Positions 17,650 through 23,762 of a DNA stretch of 64,000 nt are shown here, piece by piece; within the stretch, counting starts at the first letter, position 1; each line of letters begins with the position of its first letter. Under the pieces are notes generated by a model that searched no databases, had not been told where the DNA came from, and was given only the letters and a program-made list of their open reading frames with translations. The stretch is from Phycisphaerales bacterium (GTDB lineage Bacteria; Planctomycetota; Phycisphaerae; Sedimentisphaerales; Anaerobacaceae). Where the stretch lies: assembly GCA_020352215.1 (NCBI GenBank), contig CP070675.1, positions 4,100,230-4,164,229 on the forward strand. The letters run 5' to 3'. The position numbers and the translations under genes are program-made.

Positions 17650-19035
17650 GTGACGGGCTCGACTCATCAGGAAATTCTGCAGGCCGTCGGCGCCGTGAAA
17701 ACAATAGCCGGTGCCAGAGAGCAAATACGCAAGAAAAACGAGTCCATGCGCACTAAGCTTGTGGTTCTGGACGATGATCCTACGGGCTGTCAGACCGTTC
17801 ACGATGTGCAAGTGCTTACTTCGTGGGAATCGGAGATCCTAAAGAAGGCGGTTGAGGAGAATGACTTCTTTTTCGTTCTGACGAACTCGCGGGCCTATTC
17901 CGAAGACAAAGCTATTGACATAAACCGTGAGATTGTCCAACGGCTGCTGGAGTACGCAGATCGTAATTCATTGAGGATTGTCAGTCGCAGTGATTCGACG
18001 CTTCGTGGCCACTTCGCCGCGGAGACGCGTCTGTTGATGGAGAAGCTCGGCCCTTTCGATGGCGTGCTGATTGCGCCGTACTTCAAAGAAGGCGGCAGAC
18101 TGACTGTAAACGACACGCACTATGTTCAGCAGCAAGACCGGCTGATCGAGGCTGCCAAGACCGAATTCGCCGGCGACCCCGTATTCGGATTCAGGCATTC
18201 ACACCTGCCTGCCTGGGTCGAGGCCAAGTCACGAGGCTTTTGGAGAAAAGAAGATGCGGTAAGCATCACCTTGGATGATATTCGAAGAGGCGGTCCCGAG
18301 AAGGTGTATCAGAAGTTCAAAGCTGTTGAGAACTCAAAGCCTATTGTTGTCAATGCCCTCTGCGATGAAGACATTGAGGTGGTGTGTCTCGGCCTGTGCC
18401 GGGCGGAGAGCGAGGGCAAGAGATTTCTATATAGGACTGCCGCCTCGTTTGTTAAGATAAGAGCCGGTGTCGGTGACACGGAGCTGTACGTACCCGAGGA
18501 GACGAACGGCAAGGGCCTCGTGGTTGTTGGCTCTTACGTCGAAAGAACGACGAGGCAATTGAGCCATCTCCTTGCCGATGCGCATCTGCAACAAATTGAG
18601 GTCCGGATAGACCGGGTCCTCGCAGACGAACAGGGCGATTACCTCGACGAGCTTGTCAAAGAGACAGATAGTTCACATGCTCGAAAGAGGCCAGTCGCGA
18701 TCTTCACCGAGCGCAAATATGTTCTGGCCGGATGTGATAAGGACCGGCTTGATGCGGGCATGCGCATATCCGATTTCCTCTGTGCTTTGGTGGCTCAGCT
18801 CAAAGAGGAACCTGCTTTTATTATCGCCAAGGGTGGCATAACCTCCTACGATGTGGCGAAGAAAGGGCTAAATGTTAAAGAAGCGACCGTTTTGGGCCAA
18901 ATACTGCCCGGCATCCCTATATGGAAGATCGGCGCCGAGAGCAAGTATCCGAGACTACCGTATGTCGTCTTTCCAGGAAATGTCGGGACGGATGAGTCTC
19001 TTCTCGACGCATATTTGAGATTCAGCCACGCATGA
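17650..19035 (+). CDS. four-carbon acid sugar kinase family protein (DUF1537)
   Basis: 461 residues from GTG 17650 (GGAG 5 nt upstream); another GTG lies at 17644. After a 35-residue leader the kinase N-domain shows LDDDPTGCQTVHDV (family: DDxTGA) and SRSDSTLRGHF. The nucleotide-binding C-domain has AKGGITSYDVAKKGLNV and the tail VVFPGNVGTDESLLD in the expected places. OtnK/DtnK-type enzymes phosphorylate 3-oxo-tetronates and related acids. Its presence beside a DUF4038 glycosidase, a dehydratase and a GntP permease points to sugar-acid breakdown; the exact acid is open. Length and motifs are normal. Confidence 0.87.
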   Translation: MTGSTHQEILQAVGAVKTIAGAREQIRKKNESMRTKLVVLDDDPTGCQTVHDVQVLTSWESEILKKAVEENDFFFVLTNSRAYSEDKAIDINREIVQRLLEYADRNSLRIVSRSDSTLRGHFAAETRLLMEKLGPFDGVLIAPYFKEGGRLTVNDTHYVQQQDRLIEAAKTEFAGDPVFGFRHSHLPAWVEAKSRGFWRKEDAVSITLDDIRRGGPEKVYQKFKAVENSKPIVVNALCDEDIEVVCLGLCRAESEGKRFLYRTAASFVKIRAGVGDTELYVPEETNGKGLVVVGSYVERTTRQLSHLLADAHLQQIEVRIDRVLADEQGDYLDELVKETDSSHARKRPVAIFTERKYVLAGCDKDRLDAGMRISDFLCALVAQLKEEPAFIIAKGGITSYDVAKKGLNVKEATVLGQILPGIPIWKIGAESKYPRLPYVVFPGNVGTDESLLDAYLRFSHA

Positions 19036-19092
19036 GCCAGGAAACCCCAAACTAAGGACTCGGAACTCAGAACTACTCAGGGGAGTGACCAT

Positions 19093-20484
19093 ATGTTCGA
19101 CCTGCACCCTTTGATAATCCTTCTCATCGGCATGGCTACCGTGGTGTTGATGATAACTCTGCTGCGGCTAAATGCCTTCATAGCGCTTCTCAGCTCCGCG
19201 ATAATTGTCAGCCTGTTGGCCCCGGGTGGCTTGCCCGAAAAGATCAGCCGGGTGGCCAAGGAATTTGGCAGCACCGCCGGTGGAATTGGCATAGTAATCG
19301 CGCTGGCGGTTGTGATTGGCAAGTGCATGATGGATAGCGGTGCGGCCGACCGGATCGTCCGGAGCTTCCTTTCTTTGCTCGGCGAGAAGCGAGCAGCCAC
19401 CGCCTTGATGGCCAGCGGCTATGTCCTGTCGGTGCCGGTCTTTTTTGACACGGTATTCTATCTTCTGGTTCCGCTGGCTCGCTCAATGCACAAGCGAACG
19501 AAGAAGCACTATCTCAAGTACATCATGGCAATCGCAGCCGGAGGCGTCGTAACGCACTCCCTCGTTCCGCCGACACCTGGGCCGCTGTCTATGGCCGACA
19601 ACTTCGACATTGATGTCGGCCTCTTGATCATGGTCGGCGCGCTGGTCGCTGTGCCGGCCTCGCTTGTTGGTATGCTCTTTTCCGGACTGGTCAACGGGCG
19701 GATGAATCTGCCTATGCGGCCACTCGCCGGTGGCATGTCCGAGCCGGAACCAGTTGAAGAGCACCGGCTTCCTCATCTGCTGCCGTCTGTTCTGCCCATT
19801 GTCCTTCCGGTGCTGCTTGTCTCATCAAACACCATCGTCAGTGCCGTAGCCAAAGGCGCGGCTGAAGGCTCGCGTATGGAAAAGCTGGCCGGTCTTGCCG
19901 CTGTATTTGGCGACGTGAACCTGGCAATGCTTCTCTCCGCCGGCATCGCCATGTGGGTGCTCAAGAGCAAACGCAGGCTCTCTAACAAGGAGCTGGCGAA
20001 AGTCGTCGAGGTCTCGTTGATGAGCGGCGGAATGATAATCCTCATAACCGCAGCCGGCGGGGCCTTTGGCAAAATGCTCGATGCGGCTGGTATCGGCCCG
20101 GCTGTCGAGAACCTGCTAAGGGCAGATGCCGGCCAGCAGGCAAGCGGTCTGGTCCTGCTGGCCCTCGGAGTCGTGATAGCCTTGGTGCTCAAGATCGCAC
20201 AGGGCTCATGCACCGTCGCAATGATCGCGACTTCAGCGATGCTGGCTCCGATGATAGCGTCGGCTGATAGCTTAGGCTATAACCGGGTCTACTTAGCGAC
20301 AGCTATCGGCGGGGCCTCGATGATAGGATCCTGGATGAACGATAGCGGATTCTGGATATTCGCTAAGATGGCCGGTCTTACCGAGGGCGAGACAATAAAG
20401 ACTTGGACGCCACTATTGGCCATCGTCGGCCTCGCCGCAGTCGTAGTCAGCTTTTTGCTCGCCACTATTTTCCCGATGGGGTAG
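19093..20484 (+). CDS. GntP-family gluconate/sugar-acid permease
   Basis: 463 residues, ATG start with GGGAG upstream. About 12-14 hydrophobic segments; diagnostic GntP stretches include GGIGIVIALAVVIGKCMMDSG, ALMASGYVLSVPVFFDTVFYLL, THSLVPPTPGP and IAQGSCTVAMI near the C-terminus. GntP proteins are inner-membrane proton symporters for gluconate and similar hexonates or tetronates. It closes the plus operon and provides the uptake step for the acid that the dehydratase and kinase would process. The region between it and the preceding gene (19036-19092) carries AACTAAGGACT (19050-19060), also found upstream of the 1,614-residue protein. Confidence 0.92.
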   Translation: MFDLHPLIILLIGMATVVLMITLLRLNAFIALLSSAIIVSLLAPGGLPEKISRVAKEFGSTAGGIGIVIALAVVIGKCMMDSGAADRIVRSFLSLLGEKRAATALMASGYVLSVPVFFDTVFYLLVPLARSMHKRTKKHYLKYIMAIAAGGVVTHSLVPPTPGPLSMADNFDIDVGLLIMVGALVAVPASLVGMLFSGLVNGRMNLPMRPLAGGMSEPEPVEEHRLPHLLPSVLPIVLPVLLVSSNTIVSAVAKGAAEGSRMEKLAGLAAVFGDVNLAMLLSAGIAMWVLKSKRRLSNKELAKVVEVSLMSGGMIILITAAGGAFGKMLDAAGIGPAVENLLRADAGQQASGLVLLALGVVIALVLKIAQGSCTVAMIATSAMLAPMIASADSLGYNRVYLATAIGGASMIGSWMNDSGFWIFAKMAGLTEGETIKTWTPLLAIVGLAAVVVSFLLATIFPMG

Positions 20485-20493
20485 TCCAGATTG

Positions 20494-20548
20494 AGGCGGG
20501 CTGTTTTGTTTGTTCGGCTGTTCGGCGAACAGTGGGAACCGCCTTTTT
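20494..20548 (+). terminator. possible transcription terminator of the plus carbohydrate operon
   Basis: AGGCGG (20494-20499) pairs with CCGCCT (20539-20544), enclosing a perfect CTGTTCG-G-CGAACAG hairpin (20518-20532), followed by a run of five T (20544-20548). It begins 9 bp after the gntP stop. The outer stem is short and the inner loop large, so confidence is moderate. Confidence 0.4.
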
Positions 20549-21110
20549 CTGCCGAAAGCAGGTCTTTTTCGCTTTGGTTGGCTTTGTTTTGGGTTTGTTT
20601 TTTTGCCGGCCGCAAGGCCGATCTATTTTCATAATCCTTTGCATATAATGGGCTTACGTCCGCTTTGGCCTCTCGGAAATTGGCTTTGTTTTGCACAATA
20701 GGCTCTCCCGGCAAGGCCGGCTCAAGCCCGTATCTCGGGCCTCGGGGCTCGCAGCTCGCATTGCGTCGCGCGTATTGCGTATCTCGTATGTCGTTTCACG
20801 GCTTGCACTTGCGTCTGTCCCGTAGGGGATGGCTTGCGCCACCGTCTCCTGCCTCCTGTCTCCTCTCTTCTGTCCTTTCCCTATCCCCTGTGCGCTACAA
20901 GCTTTACGCCATCCTATTCACTATCAACCATCCGCCATCTGTTATCTACATATCTTACAGACCAGCAACGGCAAGTCAAGCAAAATCTCCAAAAAGTTTC
21001 ACGGATTTGGACAGATTTGCTCACGGAAAGCCCGGCTGGCCCTGTGTTGGGACGTGAACGCGGATTCTTGCGTGGATTGAAGATGACAGGGGCGTTACAA
21101 TCCTGAGAGC
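20549..21110. repeat. gene-free tract with planctomycete QNKANF/KTKPI-type repeat text
   Basis: No convincing gene. TTGGCTTTGTTTTG occurs twice (20578-20591 and 20680-20693); on the minus strand it is CAAAACAAAGCCAA, read as QNKAN or CKTKPI depending on frame. Around it are short CCGGC/GCCGG and GCCCG/CGGGC inverted repeats and pyrimidine-rich tracts (20846-20890). As I recall, near-identical 'proteins' are annotated in many planctomycete genomes, so this is most likely a spreading non-coding repeat rather than a gene. Confidence 0.6.
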
Positions 21111-21266
21111 ATGAATAGGAAGAAAGCATATTTAGTCGCCGGGCCCAACGGCTCCGGCAAAACAACATTTGCGGTGAAGTTTCTGCCCGAATACGTCAGG
21201 CGTCCCACTTTCGTCAACGTATTGAGGGCAGATTTGGAGCTATTAAGGAAGGAAAGCTTCCAATAG
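21111..21266 (+). pseudogene. truncated zeta-toxin-like P-loop kinase
   Basis: A 51-codon frame with ATG 21111 opens with YLVAGPNGSGKTTFAVKFLPEY, the N-terminus of the zeta-toxin-like ATPase family ('VIAGPNGAGKTTFA...LP'), then PTFVNVLRADLELLR, where intact members have 'FxNADxIAxGLSP'. The frame stops at 21264 (TAG); full-length relatives are about 190-200 residues and no continuation was found downstream in any frame. The Walker A motif is intact, the rest is lost. It sits in a decayed zone beside a CorA remnant. Most likely a dead fragment; a functional 51-residue peptide is improbable. Confidence 0.7.
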
Positions 21267-21393
21267 CAACCCCTCTATCAGATGCATCGGGTAACTAACA
21301 AGCGGTTCTACTTTGACGGACTAAAGGAATGATTAGTCACGTTTACTGTTTTTAGGCTTCGTTCATGAGCAGTAGGTCGACCCAGAAGCAAAA

Positions 21394-21595
21394 TTGGGCC
21401 AGGGGCTAAGAGGAAAAAGCAGGCTGAAAGTGTTGACAATCATTGCGACACCGTTTATCCCTCGCACCTTCGTCGCCTGTATATATGGCATGAATTTCCA
21501 GCACATGCCGGAGTTGAAATGGCGGTGGAGCTACCCCGGGGTGCTGGGCGTGATTAGGTATGCTAACGTACTTTAGAAGAAAGAAGTGGCTGTAA
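21394..21595 (+). pseudogene. corA: C-terminal remnant of a CorA-type Mg2+ channel, frameshifted
   Basis: The frame reads KVLTIIATPFIPRTFVACIYGMN then FQHMPELKWRWSYP, the hallmark last two helices of CorA with the GMN selectivity motif and the following MPEL/W loop. After VIRYAN the frame ends at a TAG (21574), but the +1 frame from 21569 gives YFRRKKWL and a stop, which is exactly the typical CorA C-terminus. So the original tail was continuous and has since lost or gained bases. The cytoplasmic domain (about 250 residues) is missing upstream. Substitutions such as I to P and L to R in the helices agree with relaxed selection. Non-functional as it stands. Confidence 0.85.
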
Positions 21596-21641
21596 GCAAA
21601 CGGCCTGCGAGACGTTGGCCGCCAGGCCCGGAGTACAAATC

Positions 21642-22364
21642 ATGAGTTTGGCATTGTTTATCCTCGTGCTGATTGTTTCGTTCATCGTCGTACGGATCGG
21701 GGCTGTGGCATTCCAGATAACGGGCCTGGAATGGTCGTTGGCTAAATTCCAGGCCCTGTCGTGCTTCACCGGTACGGGATTCACCACGAGAGAAGCCGAG
21801 TTGATCACCACAAGCAAACAGAGACGTCGCATCGCATCGGTGCTGATGGTCCTTGGTAACGCCGGCCTTGTGGTGATGATCGCAACGTTGGCTCGTTCCC
21901 TCAACCCGGCCGGGCAAATATGGTCAAGGCTGTCCGGGCGACTCTTGCCTTTTGAGATCCCTGCCTTTGTCGTGCCTTGGGTGAACTTGGGTATTATCGT
22001 CGTGGCAGTGTACGTCATCTACAGGCTCTTCGCCAATCCCAAGCTCTCGGGACGGCTGACTCGCTATCTCAGAAAGAGAATAGTACGCAAGGATATATTC
22101 GCACGTGTTTCTTTTGAGGAATTGCTTCTGACGACGGGCGGCTATGGAGTGTCGAAGGTAGCTGTCTTGGCAGGCAGTCCTATAGCCAACAAGACACTTG
22201 CCGATTCTCAGCTAAGGGCGCGAGATGTTACGGTTCTCGCCATAGTAAGAGAGAACCATACTACACCAAATCCACCGGCTACTACAATGATCACGCTCGG
22301 GGATGAGTTGATATGTTTTGGAAAACTAGAGACGATCCGAAATCAGGTGTCGATGAATCCATAG
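21642..22364 (+). CDS. small membrane protein with C-terminal TrkA-C (RCK_C) domain
   Basis: 240 residues from ATG 21642 (GGAG about 10 nt upstream). Three hydrophobic segments: LALFILVLIVSFIVVRIGAV at the N-terminus, VLMVLGNAGLVVMIATLA near residue 75 and VNLGIIVVAVYVIYRLF near 120. The last about 70 residues (SPIANKTLADSQLRARDVTVLAIVRENH ... LGDELICFG) form a TrkA-C regulatory fold that in K+ and divalent-cation transporters binds ligands such as c-di-AMP. The segment FQALSCFTGTGFTTREAE resembles the pore-loop text of Trk/Ktr subunits (TGTGFT), but only part of such a channel is present. Possibly a regulator or a reduced cation channel. It begins 46 bp after the dead corA tail. Confidence 0.7.
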   Translation: MSLALFILVLIVSFIVVRIGAVAFQITGLEWSLAKFQALSCFTGTGFTTREAELITTSKQRRRIASVLMVLGNAGLVVMIATLARSLNPAGQIWSRLSGRLLPFEIPAFVVPWVNLGIIVVAVYVIYRLFANPKLSGRLTRYLRKRIVRKDIFARVSFEELLLTTGGYGVSKVAVLAGSPIANKTLADSQLRARDVTVLAIVRENHTTPNPPATTMITLGDELICFGKLETIRNQVSMNP

Positions 22365-22427
22365 GCGCCTTACTCTTGGCGGGCGCAGTCGCCGTGATGG
22401 AAGACACGTCGGACTCAGGGGAATGTT

Positions 22428-23030
22428 GTGGCTGACACTCTGCTTCTTGATGGTTGGATCTATACGTGGATTATTCTGCCGACCCTCATCTTCTTGGCAA
22501 GGATCGTCGATGTGAGTCTTGGCACGGTCCGTGTGATCTTTGTGTCGCGCGGCCTGAAGTACTTGGCACCTGTCGTGGGGTTCGTTGAGATTCTCATCTG
22601 GCTCTTGGCCATAGGTCAGATCATGAAAAATCTCTCGAATCCTGTGTGCTACATTGCCTATGCCGGCGGCTTCGCCATGGGCAACTTCGTGGGCATTCGC
22701 ATGGCTGAGAAGTTGTCGCTTGGTGTGGTGTTGATAAGGGTGATTACGCAAAGAGACGCTGCTTCTCTCGTGAATGTTCTCAAGGCCGGGGGCTACGGAG
22801 TCACGAGCGTGGACGGGCATGGCACGAGCGGCGAGGTGCAGGTTGTCTTCACGATCGTTCCCCGTCGGGAGGTGACTAAAGTCGTCGAGCTTGTAAAGCA
22901 GTTCAATCCCAACGCCTTCTATTCTATTGAGGAGGTGAGCTTTGTAGAGAAGGGCGTATTCCCCTCCAAGAGGAGCCCGTGGGATGTTGGCCTTCTCAGA
23001 TGGCTGCGGCCCTTCCGCAAAGGCAAGTAG
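22428..23030 (+). CDS. DUF2179/DUF5698 (UPF0316) membrane protein
   Basis: 200 residues from GTG 22428 (GGGGA upstream). Three hydrophobic segments in the first 85 residues: IYTWIILPTLIFLARIVDVSLGTVRVIF, YLAPVVGFVEILIWLLAIGQIM and NPVCYIAYAGGFAMGNFVG. The soluble C-terminal part (about 105-180) has RDAASLVNVLKAGGYGVTSVDGHGTSGEVQVVF and IVPRREVTKVVELVKQFNPNAFYSIEEVS, the ferredoxin-like DUF2179 fold. Function of the family is unknown, though it is widespread in bacteria. It follows the TrkA-C protein by 63 bp and could be co-transcribed. Confidence 0.88.
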   Translation: MADTLLLDGWIYTWIILPTLIFLARIVDVSLGTVRVIFVSRGLKYLAPVVGFVEILIWLLAIGQIMKNLSNPVCYIAYAGGFAMGNFVGIRMAEKLSLGVVLIRVITQRDAASLVNVLKAGGYGVTSVDGHGTSGEVQVVFTIVPRREVTKVVELVKQFNPNAFYSIEEVSFVEKGVFPSKRSPWDVGLLRWLRPFRKGK

Positions 23031-23280
23031 GGCACTCGTCCCGAAGTGTACGCGCATGCCGCAACATCTATCGCCGCGTGCAGAAACGCTCGAGGGCTGT
23101 TAGGATACGGGCTCTTTTCTCCGGCAGGCGCAGGAGCCCGGCTCGGGACAGCCAGTAATCGCAAGTCACAAGGGCAGAAGGCGTAAGAGCACCTACTTGA
23201 GAGGTAGGCAAGGATCGTGAAGGGCACAGCGGTTCAGAGATAGCACTGGCACCCCGCAACATCGCCGAAAAGGCCCCTCG
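23031..23280. other. gene-free stretch, possibly structured
   Basis: No convincing reading frame. Contains a clean hairpin CCTAC-TTGAGAG-GTAGG (23192-23208) and the words GCGTAAGAGC and CAAGGATCGTGAAGGG. The text has the look of a structured RNA, or a decayed one, but I could not match it to tRNA, tmRNA, RNase P or SRP RNA. Confidence 0.3.
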
Positions 23281-23469
23281 TGCCCCTTCTATCTGGTCAC
23301 CCTGGCTGCGGCCTGTGCCCAAGCAGGTCAATTCGACCCGGCCGTGCACACAATCCTTCAGGCAATGGAGATCGTCCGCAGAAATCCCGGGGCCTCTACA
23401 GCCACCCCAGAGCCCCGCCTAAAGCTCTACCGGGCCGGCACGCCTTATCGGGATTCAGCCGGGCAATAG
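23281..23469 (+). pseudogene. C-terminal remnant of a planctomycete TPR protein
   Basis: A 62-codon frame ending in TAG (23467) reads FYLVTLAAACAQAGQFDPAV, then LQAMEIVRRN, then RLKLYRAGTPYRDSAGQ. This is the typical end of secreted or membrane TPR proteins of planctomycetes ('LDTLAAAYAEAGRFDEAVxTAxKALELA ... LYxxGxPYRE'). Nothing of the preceding repeats can be read upstream, and there is no start codon or ribosome site, so it is a leftover of a larger gene. Confidence 0.6.
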
Positions 23470-23762
23470 TTGCCCTTTCGCGAGCGAAAAGGCAGCAGGC
23501 CCGCGGATTGCGGGCCGAGCCGAAGAATTCCCGAAAAAATCTCTTGCAAGATAGACCTCTTTGTGCGAGAATACGTATAATCTTAGATCGGGAGGCAGGC
23601 CCAAGGGATCTGTCATAACGTTCTGCTCTGCCATCATAATTCATACGTACCGGACGTTCATACCGACCTTGCCTTCCAGATTAGTGGTGAATTCTTGGTG
23701 TTGAGTTGGGAGCCAACAACCAAGGACCCAGAACTAAGGACTGCATTTGAAAGGGCAGGGAA
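23470..23762. other. intergenic region before the thioester protein: hairpins and a -10-like box
   Basis: Two adjacent hairpins follow the TPR remnant: TTTCGC-GA-GCGAAA (around 23476-23489) and GGCCCGC-GGATT-GCGGGCC (23498-23516). TATAAT lies at 23576-23581 without a clear -35. AACTAAGGACT (23732-23742) is shared with the region before gntP. No gene seen. Confidence 0.45.

Noticed and set aside
20289..20842. Minus-strand frames reading QNKANF and KTKPI as proteins
   Set aside because: The text is repeat-derived, part of it overlaps the end of gntP, and there is no ribosome site; treated as a non-coding repeat.
23192..23208. Possible RNase P or group II intron RNA around this hairpin
   Set aside because: The words GTAAGAGC and CAAGGG are reminiscent, but the key conserved sequence (GAGGAAAGTCC) and the expected order are missing.
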